Source: Stratiolaelaps scimitus
Lineage: Eukaryota; Arthropoda; Arachnida; Mesostigmata; Laelapidae
Direction: 5' to 3'
Assembly (NCBI GenBank): GCA_019614645.1
Contig: JABWDB010000002.1
Location: forward strand, 13,987,501-14,051,500
Length of the DNA: 64,000 nucleotides
The translations under genes were made by a program, and so were the position numbers. How positions within the stretch are numbered: position 1 is the first letter of the stretch; each line of letters starts with the position of its first letter. Shown piece by piece: positions 49,890-62,420 of the stretch. A model generated the notes under the pieces. That model had not been told where the DNA came from. It did no database searches and saw only the letters and a program-made list of their open reading frames with translations.

Positions 49890-52460
49890 GCGGCTGACTA
49901 GAGCACCTCCAGTCCGACAACAGCAAAGGCCATCCCACCGTAGGCTGTCTCATCGCTTGCTGAGTTCGACGGGACGGCATGGCACAATACAAGTACTAGT
50001 TCATTATTATAGTCCCTGCTTGCTCTTTCTCTCGGCCGCAGCAGTCTCTTTGGCCGTTTTCGTTTTCACGACAAACGATACTGCCTATGCAGACTACACG
50101 ACAAAGCTCGCCCTGACAACTAATACTAGGGAGTCTATATCTGCCACTGCAGTCGGTTCGCCTTCTCGAAGTCGATGGACACTGAGGTTGGGCAATTTAG
50201 GGCGACAGTCCCTCAGGAACAACTTACTTTCCACTGCTCTCCATTGCGGCGTGCTGCTGCTGCTGTCACAGGCAGCGTCGAGCCACAGCAGCCAACGTTG
50301 TCAATGAGCGAATTTCAACGAGTCGTGCCAGTAACGGGTTTTCAATGAGCGAGCTCGGCCCTTGGTGTGGCTGCTTTGTTGGGGATAGCCGTTGTGAGGG
50401 GTTTCTCTAAGACGTTCCTCGAAACGTCGACAGCCGCTCGACCACCAACACTGCCACAATGATTTGGCTCTTGTCGCGTGTCCTCTTGTCGCTTCGCCGT
50501 CCGTCCGGGGACGTGGTCATTTAAAGCGAACGCTCCGCTGGGACCCAGCCCACAGATACAGATCGCCACCCTCCGCACGGACAAAGCATAGCCAAGGCAG
50601 GACAAGTCGATCCGTTGTGCCGCCTTCGTCGGCGGAACGGTGACCTCGTGAGCGGGCCTGTCGATGGGCCGTAATTTTGTACATGACGGCCATCTCCAAA
50701 TACAGCCCTTTCTCGCAGTCGTCCGATGCTTCGCCTAATGCCGAACCCGCGGTTCAGGTAACGTTGAACTCAATGACGCCGGCCGATCAGACGATCGCCC
50801 TTCCTCGATACACGCCCACTTATTAACAAAGGGTCAAGGGTTGTTAAGCTGTCGGCGTCGGTGTTCATCGGCGCACGGAGTTCATCGCAGAGCGCCTAGC
50901 GCAACACAACGGCGACGAACACATAGGTCACTGCAGTGTGACTAGCATCAATACACGTGAGCGATACCCCAAACTATAGATTTGCCAGCCAGCGGTGAGT
51001 TTCCTCATCTCAACCAGCTTCATCCGGTCCCCACCGTCGGTGCAGCCCCTGACAGTGGAACGGACGAGGACTAATAGCTGTCATCGTTGCCAAGATCTTA
51101 CCCCACCGTGGCCAGCGGATGAGGGCGCGAGAGAGAGAGAGAAGTAGAGAAAGAAAGCGATGAATCGATCGATCGATCGAACGAGTTTGCTAGGCAACCA
51201 GTTTCGTTATCAACTCTTGATCTCTCCTAAAATCTATTGCGGTGCATGGCTAGCCGGGTGATCCCTTTTGATGTGCGCGCACACTCATTCGGAGATTTGG
51301 CAGCAGCCTCTGTCGACCCCTCCTCCATCGGGGCTCGACAACAGACTGACGTTTTGTCCTTACCACGAAATTTTACGGAGATTCGAGTGAGGACAACGAC
51401 GACAACGATGACGACGCGAGGCCAACAGACGCAAATGACAGATGCGAATCTGCGAGCCCAGCAGATGAACAGCGGGTATTTGACAACACGGACATCAAAA
51501 CTGGAGATAAAAAAAAATTATGCATGAAGGGTGGGCGTGGGTGATGAGGGGAGAGATTCAAATATTGCAATATGTCATTGAAACAATCAAGACAATTGCT
51601 TGCCCGAGGTGCATCGCTATCGTTTGGGGCTGTTTTGGGCGACAAGATCGTATAGCAACGGCAGTAATGATGATGATAATAAATTTGTTCCTAGATTAAA
51701 GGTAAAAGCTTTATTGGTTTATTAAAGGAGCTGCAATTTTACAATGCTTAAGCTCTCTTATATGTCATCACGCAGCGGGGCACCGTGTGGTGTGCTATTA
51801 TATGTGATTTTTATGTCTAGTCATCTCTCATATCACCATTCATATTTGTGCAATGTTCCCTAAAGCTTCGCTCTCTGCTTCATATGCACCAATCTTATTC
51901 TAGAAATGTAGAAGTTTTACGAAATTAATTTCATATATATGTATATGCTTAGTGTCCATTTTTACACTGAGCTAATGTACCTGTTATGATTTTTCAGTTT
52001 GTCTCCAGATAGATCTATGTTCTGTTATGCGTTCGCCGACGAGCAAGTGGAACTATTTTTGCCGACGCTCGTTAGTCATTGCGCTTTTCTCTCTTTCCCA
52101 GCATAGAAGCTTGACAAGTTAGCAACTGTTCGCGATAGTGAGAACATTCGCCATTAATCTAATCACGTGCATGCACCACCACCACCACCTCAAGATCACT
52201 CTCGCGCATCATGTCCTGAAGGAGTCTCAAAATTGTACTTTGGTGCGATGCAACATAAATATCTTGGTCCTCTAACCTACTAGTTCCCATTCTGTTTTCC
52301 GACAGGGCCATTATATTAATACAGTATCCGTTTTCTGGTTGAGCTCAGGCTTACCCAAACTAGATTCCGGAAAACCGTCCAGCAGTTAGCCTCGTCCGTC
52401 CCTAACAAATCTCCTGCTATAATGTTAGTAATATCCGTCATTCAACCTGATCCCCTACCC
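49890..52460. other. Unassigned stretch
   Basis: GC-rich to about 51.1 kb, with a + donor (GCG|GTGAGT) near 50996. From 51.65 kb AT-rich, including dispersed-repeat copy 3. No supported exon. Confidence 0.4.
51713..51768 (-). repeat. Dispersed repeat, copy 3
   Basis: This is the best link between the copies: it shares 16 consecutive bases (TTGGTTTATTAAAGGA) with the 2357 copy and the GAGCTGCAATTTTACA block with the 48875 copy. The orientation is the same in all three. The full extent of the element is not visible. Confidence 0.5.
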
Positions 52461-52462
52461 AA

Positions 52463-52465
<3 letters not shown>

Positions 52466-52499
<34 letters not shown>
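52466..52499. repeat. TA microsatellite
   Basis: Pure 34-bp run immediately before the BED-like segment. Confidence 0.95.
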
Positions 52500-52502
<3 letters not shown>

Positions 52503-52525
52503 CGTATGTGTATCTATATACCTCT

Positions 52526-52734
52526 ATGGGAGTCCTTTCATGCCGAGATTGTGCCGAAAGCCTCGTTCCACAGTATAATATTAATGATGATATTCTATGG
52601 TATGTTACATCTGTAGTCGACCATACATGCGGTGCGTTCGCCGTGTGCCCAACAACCGAATCGACTCGACACATGGCTGGCAACATATCCAAACATTTAT
52701 CTAAAACACACAGCGCTCTGTTCCCCCAAACAGA
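52526..52734 (+). pseudogene. BED-type zinc finger-like coding segment, possibly from a hAT transposase
   Basis: The frame opens at an ATG (52526) and reads MGVLSCRDCAESL..., then ILWYVTSVVDHTCGAFAVC, then NISKHLSKTHSALFPQTE. The order tryptophan/aromatics, cysteine, Asn-x-x-x-HLxxxH is the layout of BED zinc fingers, found at the N terminus of hAT transposases and in host proteins derived from them. The second cysteine of the expected C-x2-C pair is not in place (AVCPTTE), so metal binding looks impaired. The frame ends in TGA at 52736-52738, which coincides with a good donor sequence (GA|GTGAGT at 52735). It could therefore be a real exon ending in phase 2 or just a broken transposon. No DDE domain or hAT terminal repeats were seen nearby. 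Confidence 0.4.
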
Positions 52735-53235
52735 GTGAGTCAATGAGAATCGAAGCGAGGACGCGAGGAGGACATTCAACGTTGGGACGACGAAGACAAC
52801 GACGACGACGTCTATTAACAAACTGACCGACTGTAGACCCTAATTCTGACTCTCGACTCGTCCACTGTCGCCTTACGTTCCCTCTGTAGATCTCTCTTCT
52901 GCTTCCAGCCTCGGCAAACGTTAATAATGAATCGTCGTATCGATTGCGATAATACTCACTTCTCAATCATTCGCGTAAATGCGAAGCGGCACAGACACCG
53001 GCAGCCACAGCAACAACAACAACAACAACAACAGCAAGTAATGCTAGCAACAGAGGGACTGTCATAACCCAACCTTAACAACAGCCTCGATAACGCGAAC
53101 AGTGGAGCTGTGGAAGCGACGATACGCACAGACGATTTCATATAGGCGTATGCTGTCCTGCAATCAAACTCGATATTACCTAAGTGTCTGAGACAAACAT
53201 ACCCCTAAGACTGAGCCAGTTTGCCCGCTGCAGCC

Positions 53236-53261
<26 letters not shown>
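53236..53261. repeat. TA microsatellite
   Basis: Pure run of about 26 bp, followed by GTATATAT. Confidence 0.9.
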
Positions 53262-53270
<9 letters not shown>

Positions 53271-53460
53271 GAGGTATTAGCAAGTTCATCGGATATTCTC
53301 TACCAAGTGCGCAGGACGATAATGGGAGAGAGAGAGAGAGAACGCAGAACCGCAAGGGCAACATCCGCGCTGCGTTGTAGCAGTGATACAGAATACGACT
53401 TCGCAACTTGAAGAAGAGTGGTCAACCTCAACCCAATAGTCATCGATACGTTAAAGGGCA

Positions 53461-54045
53461 TTAATAAAAATTTGTATATATCGTCAAGCAGATACGAATC
53501 GATACATATACTATACATAATGGAAAGATTTGGAAAACGCCAATAATTAAATGCACAGTGAGACAGCGAGAGTGAGAGGCGGACAAATGAAGCCGAGTGT
53601 CTGAGCTAATGTCAATGGTGGCACGTATTGCCACTAAATATAATACATATGTACGAACCAATAAGGGAGAGAGAGAGAGAGTATCGGTGACCGCCGATAC
53701 ACAAGGTCTACGTTGAGAGGTGCACCAATGAACGGTGCATCGTCCGAAACGGACATATTCGAGACAAATGATGCTCGGAATGCCCGAAATGAATATGAAC
53801 ACCACGATCAAACACGGCCTTAACTTGTGCAACCGTTGTCGAACTTTTTGTGCGTTACGCCGGCCATGGCCAGTCACGTTAACACAAGTCATATTCATCG
53901 AATCTCGGTCTGTGTCACCGATGGGATCGAATCGTTCCGTAGGACTTTCACATGAAATCGACCCCTGTCTGATATTTGTTTTAACTCTCGGCGCTGTATC
54001 TTTCTTGCTTCCTCTCTGTCGCCTCTCTCTATATTCGTCCTCCAT
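53461..54045 (-). CDS. 194-codon ORF, putative membrane protein of unknown family
   Basis: This is the longest minus-strand ORF in the window with a true ATG, in a good context (G at -3 and +4). The first 70 or so residues are charged (MEDEYRERRQRGSKKDTAPR...). A hydrophobic segment CLIVVFIFISGIPSIICLEY follows near residues 79-98, a second around LLVRTYVLYLVAIRATI, and a third near the C terminus around IIGVFQIFPLCIVYVSIRIC. The middle contains a short TC microsatellite read as LSLS, which argues against strong selection there. It may be a genuine single-exon or partly spliced membrane protein, or a chance ORF. The antisense ORF at 53735-54157 overlaps it. No family recognised. Confidence 0.3.
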   Translation of the reverse strand: MEDEYRERRQRGSKKDTAPRVKTNIRQGSISCESPTERFDPIGDTDRDSMNMTCVNVTGHGRRNAQKVRQRLHKLRPCLIVVFIFISGIPSIICLEYVRFGRCTVHWCTSQRRPCVSAVTDTLSLSPLLVRTYVLYLVAIRATIDISSDTRLHLSASHSRCLTVHLIIGVFQIFPLCIVYVSIRICLTIYTNFY

Positions 54046-54059
54046 TTCTATATTGTATA

Positions 54060-57000
54060 TTCATAGACGGATCGCATTTTGTCACCGGGTTCACCGGACG
54101 CGCGTTTATGATATCATATCATGCATTGGAAATTGGCGGCGGCGGCGACGGCGGTGAGCGTCATCGTCGACGTCGCTCGCTCCGCGTTATCTCTCGTATT
54201 TCTACTCATCCGGATAATCTCGTTGTATCTTGGTAACCGTGACGCTTACGTACTGCCCGCCGCTGTTGGCGGTGGTACCGGTTGTTCTCATGTTTCGAGG
54301 CGCAGCCGTTCACCGCTACTGGACGGCGACCAACGGCTCGGCCTCACCCGGCCCCGTCACGCCACAGACGTGACTCACCTCAAGCATCACACCCCTTTTC
54401 CTCCATATATATGTATATATATATATATCTATATACGTGTGTGTGTATGTGGCTGTGATCGAGTGGCCGACTGGATTAGTCCTGTGTACGTTAAACGTGC
54501 TCCGGCTCGATCGCTCTCCACGACGATTGGCTAAAGACGTCATCAGTAGCATCTCGTAGCAGCCGAAAATTCATCTCTCACACTAGACTGTTCGATGCCA
54601 ACCACTTGACGTTGTCGGCCGACCGCGTAAGCCCGACCATCGGGGTGATGACAGGAATCATAACTTGATTAGCGCCGGCGAATTTGGTGGAATTCGATGT
54701 CGACGCTCGTCCGCAGAACAGGAGGGGCATTATAAGTCTAGAACAGCTGCTCTCAGCTAGCTGTATCACATTATTCAGTGTGGGTATTAGCGCGGCTTAG
54801 CCGCATTTAGGGTTTATTTTTCAAGGAAAATGAAGCTGCATTTTTCTCAAAAACCATACTGCGGAAACTCCAAGGGGAACTATTATAATACTAATAGGTA
54901 CTAGGAAGGATTAGAATTATTGGTATTAATCGTTTCTACAAAGGGAGAATGACTACAGTAGTTGAACGAAAAGCTGATCCATCGACGCGCATTAGTCAAC
55001 ACCGATGCTGACGACGCTTCGACTTGGCTTTCCTTTCAAACAGATCGAGCTGTCTGCGTAGCGGCGAGTGCGAGTCATATCAGTAGACGGAAACGCAATA
55101 TTGGCAGTATATGATTATCGTAGAACAGGCTGATCTCGTACGTTGCACTACTAGGCTTGGCGAGATAACGCTTGAAGTGTATTCGATACACCACTCCGCA
55201 CTCTGTCCCTCGCACCCCTCGGGCCGAGTACCAAACGCACACTTTACACTATTAATTATTGTTTGTTTGATCTCAACGAATACTACGGTTGTAGCGTCGA
55301 TACGGCAAATTCGTCTCGATTTTTTTCCGGGCTGACGCTCGTGTCAACATTTTTGTCAGCCACGGTAGGTCTCGAGCATCGCACCCCCTACGGCAGGTCC
55401 CATGGTCTGTATCGCAGACAGAGGATATCGATACTCCCTCTATGTGCCCCGCTGCCTGCTGTGCACGACGGACAGCAAGCAAATCCTTAGGCAGTGTCTA
55501 CTGTCAGACGAGCAGATCAGATGTGTCCTAGTCGCAAGCGCCTTCCACCAGCAGGTGTATAAAAGGGGGTCCCGAGTTTCTCGCTTATAGCGAGCCGACC
55601 GCGTGGATGGATTCCATATGAGACGCGAGATCTTCTCCACTCTGAGCGGTTCGTGCGGGAACCCTGCCTCCATATAGGCGGGTCTGTGCTTTGTAACGCG
55701 CTGGGGTGACCTTTCCGCGTGCTCTGTATACGGCGCCGCGTGTGGAAACGATAGTAATCCTTAGGGAAAACACTAAGAGAGTCTACTAATGCAGCTATTT
55801 TTAGCTGAGAAGGCTTCCCCCCCTACCCGCGCCTCTATGTACGTGAGCATACGAGATACCGTGCGTTATTTTCTCTCGCTTGAGAGATACTTACGATTAG
55901 CCAGTCCAACTTCCAATGATACCTTTCAAAGTGTGTACTATATAACGCTCAATTTATTTTGTAGGCTTTTTTTTGCCACCTGATACAATAATGACACTCA
56001 TCACCATTAGCAGGAGAATTAATTAGAACAAAATAATTATGCTGTGCAGATATTTGTCTTATCCGAAATATATTATATCACCTCGTGATATCGGCACCAT
56101 TCATGGCATCTTGCAAAGGCTGCTTATATGATACACATGTCGAGGATCTGTTCTTCATTCATAAGCGTTTATACATCGATCTCTATTCTATTACCGCCAG
56201 CTATAACAGAAAACAGCCTCTGGCCAGAAAGTCCCCGCTGTATCTACCGTGTACAAATCTACTATTGAACTCCATTCGGTGACCAGCAGCATCGGATCTA
56301 TTCTAAAACAAAAAGTTTCCAACTAGGCGTCACAGGCTAATTTCAAACCAATTACTTTTGTTTTCATCATTTCCATTCAATATTTCACTCTGATATATTG
56401 ATGTATTCTCTCTCTGTCCCTTCCCCATTGCCATTTGTTGTTACCGTTATCCCCCAAAGCGTAAACGTTCTTCACACAAGTCGTTCGCCTTTGAGGTCAT
56501 TCCGGTCACCGCTCTGTCTGTGAGAAAAAGAGTCTATCCCTTTTTTGTCACCCTTGCACCGTCTCGCACTTCGTTCGCATTCAGCTGTCCTAATGAGGAG
56601 GAAGACGAAGAAGTGCGGACCTCAAATGAAATATAGCTGCCGTCTCGCTTCAAAAACGACTCAGCAGGCTAGTGAGCAGAACAATACAGCGCTACCAGAA
56701 AGGATCGATAGAACTAAAAACCAACCACGAAGCCCGAAACAGTGGGAACAACGCCGTGACGAACAGCAGCAGCAGCAGCAACCAAGTCGTTATTCTGTTT
56801 CAGTCTCTCTCTGTCTCTGCCTACATATTACATTCAAATATATAGTATCTAACAGCGCGGGTCAACAGAGACGAATTTGTAAGGGCGATTATAGCCTTCT
56901 CCTTAGAGACGCTTCGGCACTGCCACCGCCGCTGCTGTGGCCTGTTGTGCATCGTTTCAATGAGCGTTCTGCTCCGGATTCATCGCTGTGTTTGTTTCGT

Positions 57001-57980
57001 TTACTGGTAATAGTTCACTTGTAGAGATGCTGGGCGGCACACAGCATGGGATACGCTATTGGGCAGTACGCATCTACAAGATAGCGTTTATTCGTTGATT
57101 ACACCACATTTCACCGCGTTCAAGCTGCGGTGTGACGCAGGCGTTATTGGCAAGTGCTGTGTTATTACTGTACTTGATGGGAAACCAGACGCTCCTCGTT
57201 GAGGGGGTTGACCAGAAACAGACCTTGTTCAGCGTGTTGACGAAATGCTTTGTTGGATATATGCATAAGGGAAATTTGCAGTTTGTTGACTTTAATGCAA
57301 TAATAATTAATAATAATAATAATAGTAGATATAGTAAGGATGTAATCGTTATGTTAAGTCAAAACCTAGATTACCTTGTAAACCTCATCCAAGTCAAAAA
57401 AGAAACGCAATTATTGGCTAGCAAGATATCAAAATCAAGCATCAAACATTACCTGATTCCCATTGGGCACAAATTTTGTTTTCCAATGACATGACGACAA
57501 AATTCTCTTCTATACATATCTCATACGAAGGTGTCATTTATCTTTTGCGTAGGTCGTTTTTGGCTAGAGTAGCATTCAAGGCAGACAGATGCGACTTATG
57601 GAATCCTCAACCGATGTCAAGTCCAATCCTCTATAAAGTCCTCCGCTTATCAGCATAACCTGATCACCATTCGTAAACAGCCATCCGCACCGATACGTAC
57701 ATGTAACGGCGCGTGTATACCATCCCACTAATACGATTACCACAATCTTTATACCGTCTACGTACAACAACCCTGGGCCGGGGGTGGCACCAATCGAGGG
57801 GTTCGCTGCTTTTCCTACTGCTGCTGCTGTTGCTGCCTTCGGTTGTCCTGGCTGCGTCGTCCTGAGTCGTTCCCATTTATTCCTCCCCATCTCCTTTCAT
57901 GACCCGTTGCACTCCTCGTTGCGAGACGTGGCCGCCCAGCCCGGCCCCGACTTCTTCGCTGACCATCTTCTTCAGCTCGC
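54060..57980. other. Gene-poor stretch
   Basis: A TATA-like GTATAAAAGGGGG at 55557-55569 could be a promoter or part of a decayed LTR; no start element is recognisable downstream. ORFs at 56545-57024 and 57132-57494 start at TTG or GTG, contain Gln or Asn runs and are not convincing. Confidence 0.4.
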
Positions 57981-57990
57981 GTGACTCCAG

Positions 57991-58039
57991 TGGCTCCACT
58001 GCAGGGACGCCAACGCCGACCGCTCGATTCATATGTCAG
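57991..58039 (+). CDS. Candidate 49-nt exon upstream of the Ser/Pro-rich exon
   Basis: After GTGACTCCAG the frame reads WLHCRDANADRSIHMS and one further base, then a G|GTATCT donor. It exits in phase 1, matching the acceptor at 58357. The acceptor tract (CTTCTTCAGCTCGCGTGACTCCAG) is reasonable but contains a competing CAG. The exon is too short for identification and is supported mainly by phase agreement. Confidence 0.2.
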
Positions 58040-58356
58040 GTATCTATTCCCCTTCTGCTGCCTCTGCTCATATCATGTGCACTGGAAAATACCGCTTGTC
58101 TGCCGGTCATGAAATTTTATTTTGTTTTTTTTTTATATTCATTTTTGACCTTAGAGGTGTCGTTACTTGGGTCATGGTCAGCCAATTTGGGTGTTGCTGG
58201 CCCTCTGAGCGCGTGGCCGATACCGGCTTCGTCACACAGCACAAAACATTCTCTCTATCAATCACCGTCTCTATCTCTCTTTCTCTCTCTTTCTATTCCC
58301 CACTGGACTACACCGCTGTTCCTAACCCTATCGCAAATGGACATACACATTGGTAG

Positions 58357-58595
58357 ATCTAGAAGTAGACCTTCTCCCATTAGAAAACACGTCTCGGCAC
58401 TCATCCGCATGGCAGCATTACTACGGGGAATGTCGCGAGAAAAAATCCTCAACACCTCCCGAAGTTGCGACGTCATCTCCTCGACCGCCATCACTAAAAT
58501 CTAGACCCACCGCGCAGATTCTCTCCTTGGCTGACCCTCAGCTATATTCCTTCTCAGGCACCCACCTACCAAGCGTCATCCACGACACGCCGCCG
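58357..58595 (+). CDS. Candidate internal exon, Ser/Pro-rich segment
   Basis: A branch-point-like CCTAAC, a pyrimidine-rich stretch and GGTAG precede the segment, and CCG|GTAAGC follows it. The 239 nt enter after one upstream base (phase 1) and leave in phase 0. They encode 79 full codons such as LEVDLLPLENTSRHSSAWQH, then YYGECREKKSSTPPEV, then SLADPQLYSFSGTHLPSVIH. The composition (Ser, Thr, Pro, a few aromatics) suggests a disordered or cytoplasmic tail. The phase fits the small candidate exon at 57991-58039. I do not recognise the protein. A longer ORF in another frame across the same bases runs through a CT-rich intron-like stretch and is less likely. Confidence 0.35.
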
Positions 58596-61263
58596 GTAAG
58601 CTTTCACGCTCGCCGACACCGCCACCGTCGTCATCCGTATACGTCAGCTAAATTATTGCAACCATTTTTCCTTGTCTATTACCGCCGTCAAAATCACCTG
58701 CTATCCGGCCACCGCGGGTGCTGATCATGGACTCGTCGGTTGCGTAACACACAACACCAAGCGACACCCTGCAGCCTTGTGTCAAGCCATTCATCCGTGC
58801 GACGAAACGATTAAAGACGCCGGCTACAACTACTGCAAAGAGGCGGCTGAAGCAACAGCGAGTCTGCGAAGCCACGGCTGCCACCGCGCTCGATCTTCTG
58901 AGTCTCGTAAAAGGTACCGCCGCGCGTTGTGACGATATGGAAGCCCGAAGTGTGTCGCGGCAGCTCCGCCACGCGACGATAGAAGCTACAATACGTCAGG
59001 CACAAAGCTGCCACCTGCTCCCGTAGTGATCCAGCTAGAGACAGAACTGCTCGAGCTAACTATGGGCAAGCTAATGATGGAGTTGTTAACACTCTCGCAG
59101 AGAACGGTTAGGAGGAGACACCTACAACACATTAGCCATTAGCTGGCCTGCGTAACAATCCCATATTGCACGTATCGTTCAAGCGCATCGTCCGGTGGCG
59201 ACACGCTCGCGCGAAGAGCGAGTCGAATACGAGCCTAGCTAGCAGACAACATATGACAACGTTCTGGGGCGACCCGAATCAGTAGGTTGGTGTCAGATGC
59301 GCGCCTACCGTGGCCTCAAGGAGGCGAGGATTTTTCCCTCCAACCTTTGCCGTAGTAATGTCATACGAATAAGTAGCTGACAGATGTCCGGTGGGAGAAG
59401 AACTCGGGGGAAGGCCCGTGCAGCAGTAGAGTAACCACCGGCTTGCTGCTCATCGCGCTACGGCAGACGAAACGCGCCTGAGCGAGCGAAATATTTTTTC
59501 AAACTTCGGACGTTGCCACCATTTCAGTCTCTCACTGCCCAGTAGCGAAGTAGCGAAGCCACGGTGAACACCACCCTGTTCCCGCTACCGCTGACTCTGG
59601 CAAGTGTACAGCTGTATCAGTGGCTCTTCCCGATTCCAGGCGATAATCGCTGGCTGTCATACTCCAGAATAGCTCTCAGGTGTGACGGAGCCGGCGCTAG
59701 TGGTTACCCATTGGCCATAGGATGATATGAACGCCATCAGAGGAATATCTCATCAAAGTGCAATACGACAGTAAATTTCGACAACAACGACGATGACAAC
59801 AGCTAGACAGCCACGCGAACAGCTTCAGGACCACTCACAAACAGCTAGTAGAAACAAGAATGAAGATCATGATGACAATAATAATAATAATTATAGTAAT
59901 AGTACTGATAATGATAATAATCATAACACAATGATTTATGGCTCCACTAGAAGCTTACACCCTCATCGTCACCAGCATTCCGAATTGTAACAGGTGCTGT
60001 ACACGCCAATCAATCAATAAGCAAGCACGCCAGCAAGTCAACAGCGCTTCGCCGTCACTCGGTCTCATCATTCGTCGATCGGCCAACCGCCTGCGCGGCT
60101 GCCTGCCTGCAATCAACGGTGAACAAGAGAGACACCGAGAGCGAGATACAGATCGAGAGATTACATCACTCCAATGTGTACAACACATATACATACATAT
60201 ATCGATATACTGAGTACGCGCTGCGAGAGGCCGGGCAGTGATCGAGGGCCTTGTGACACGAGACATCGAGCGATGTATCTATCCGTCGACGGCACTCAGC
60301 AGCTAATTGGCTTAATCAATCCGCGTACTTGTCGACGCCGCGGACAACCTAACGGCTCTCGGCTGACGGCTGTCATCAGTCATCTGTCTGCCGACGATTC
60401 GGTGTCCCACAAAGATCCCAAGCACAGCGCAAATGCTGTTTTTCTCTGCAAATGAATATAAAGCCTAAAGCCTCGATCTTCCGTGATTCGCTAACCTTTT
60501 CAGTCGGTCTGTTGACCTTGAGGAAAATAGGCTGAGCACCACGACAAGAATGGGTTGGGCAGCGGCGGCGGCGGCCGACGAACAACAAATATTAATGAAG
60601 CACAGGGTGTCTGTCAGGTGTGTCAGGAGCTGATTCAGTACACGAGGTGCACGAAGCCGGCGTCTCTGCCGACGACAGTGCGAGCTGGTGGTAGTGGTTG
60701 TGTGCCTTCCATCTCAGATCTGACCTCAGATCAGACCTTAGCCACAAGCTCCGAGTTGAGGAGTCCCACAATGAGTTAAATGGCTCCGACAGGCTAGCGT
60801 CTCCATTGAGTGAAGCCTAATTGAAATGGTATTAATAAGCGTTGTGTTTTGTCGCCTTTGCTTGTATCGTTCTCGGCTGTGAGCATCCTACTTGTTATTC
60901 ACATTTGTGTTGAAGTGGAATTGCAAACGTCGAGAGCATCGAGAGTCGCCGGAGTATTCTCGTGAAAATCCACCAATTCACCCCACACATTTATGCTTCG
61001 ACAATACAGTAATAAGAATAATAATGATAATCGCTCGTTATTATGTACCACGGCGAATAAACTAGTAGATGGTTGGCCGAGTTCAGCTGAGCGAGTCATC
61101 GAGAGTATGGACCCAAATGAGAGATGTCATCCCGGCTATAACTTGATAACTATTGTCCAATGTTATTGTTACTTCCGCTGCGATGACCACCTCGAGGATT
61201 TCTACGACAAACACCCATCCAATCATAAATAGCTCGTCCTGAACTTATATAGTTACTGCTAGC

Positions 61264-61291
61264 TATATATATATATATATATATATATATA
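61264..61291. repeat. TA microsatellite
   Basis: Pure 28-bp run. Confidence 0.95.
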
Positions 61292-61558
61292 ACTAGCACA
61301 CAAATAGATATGCACTTCAAATAGAAAACTGACAAATACCTTATTATTTCTCACTAACTAACTACGTAACTATTTTATGTAAACATGGACCGAAATTATT
61401 GGTGCTTCTGATGCTGCTCTTGCTCGCACATCTGCCACTGACATTACACCAATGACAGTAGTAGACACTAGTCCACTATTTCCCCGTTGGTTAGTGTATG
61501 CAGTCAGAAGCGGATCTTCCTCGGCAGGGCAAACAATTTAGCCGGCCACTAACGACGA

Positions 61559-61580
61559 TATATATATATATATATATATA
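61559..61580. repeat. TA microsatellite
   Basis: Pure 22-bp run, less than 300 bp from the previous one. Confidence 0.95.
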
Positions 61581-61617
61581 CCTAATCGTCATAGCAGTAC
61601 CAGAACTGCTTCTTGAA

Positions 61618-61671
61618 GCAGTTGTTGTTGTTGTAGTAGTAGCAATAGTAGTTGTTGTTGTTGTTGTTGTA
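61618..61671. repeat. TTG/TAG trinucleotide tract
   Basis: About 54 bp of (GTT)n with interspersed (GTA)n units. Confidence 0.85.
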
Positions 61672-61711
61672 ATAGCGACGTAAAGAGCTATCTCGCATCA
61701 GCAGTCACCTA

Positions 61712-61733
61712 TGCTGCTGCTGCTGCTGCTGCT
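61712..61733. repeat. CTG trinucleotide run
   Basis: (TGC)7. Confidence 0.9.
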
Positions 61734-62225
61734 CTGCCACCTTCAGCCCTAACAGCTGCCGGTCGCGATGTTCCTGCAGGCGTTGCCCGGTGCGTGAACA
61801 TCAGTTCGTCCGTCGTTGTCGACGTCACTGACAGCGACAACCACTTCCAGAAGCGTTGCAGCTCAACGCAACAACGGTCCCAAATCACTGCCGCATAGAT
61901 CGGCACCGTTTTACGCCACTGTTGTAACAACGACAGCAGCCGCAGCAACGGCGGCGGCATTGCCTGAGCGTCAACTGGTGACTTCCAAGGCGGAATTTAC
62001 ACAGATATTCGCACATATATATATATACACAATCATATAAGCACACCGGCAGACCAAAGACCCGAGGCAAACAGTGAGACGCTCAAAGGCGCCGCATTCA
62101 GCATTACATGCAACAAGGGCTATGCGGCTACGGCCGATGTCGATCTCTCAGTCAGTCAGTCTGCTGGTTTCACTACGGGTGGCACTACATTTCGCAGTCG
62201 AGGAAACAGTCAACGACAATTCTCT

Positions 62226-62254
62226 GCAGCAGCAGCAGCAGCAGCAGCAGCAGC
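62226..62254. repeat. CAG trinucleotide run
   Basis: (CAG)n of 29 bp, the longest CAG run here. It is in open frames on both strands (Gln, Ala) without supporting signals. Confidence 0.95.
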
Positions 62255-62420
62255 TGATAGTGCTGCCGGTGATGCGGTCGCTGTGGCAACTAGCCTGCTG
62301 GCTGATTCAGTAGTGCCCAGATCAGCAGTCCGTCCGCCTGTCTCTCCGCGGGTAGGGAATAGTGCAGCAACTCGAGAATAGAAAACGCCACAGCGTGGCG
62401 TGACCATCGTCAGGCCAGTC

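Noticed and set aside
53735..54157. 140-codon + ORF antisense to the 194-codon ORF
   Set aside because: It ends in an arginine run from a GGC repeat and starts without ATG support; the minus-strand frame is longer and starts at a good ATG.
55557..55569. TATA box GTATAAAAGGGGG
   Set aside because: No initiator, transcript or coding exon nearby supports a promoter; left only as a remark.
57899..58504. 201-codon + ORF, the longest in the window
   Set aside because: It runs through a CT-rich intron-like stretch with a branch-point motif and acceptor; the exon frame at 58357-58595 is a better reading.
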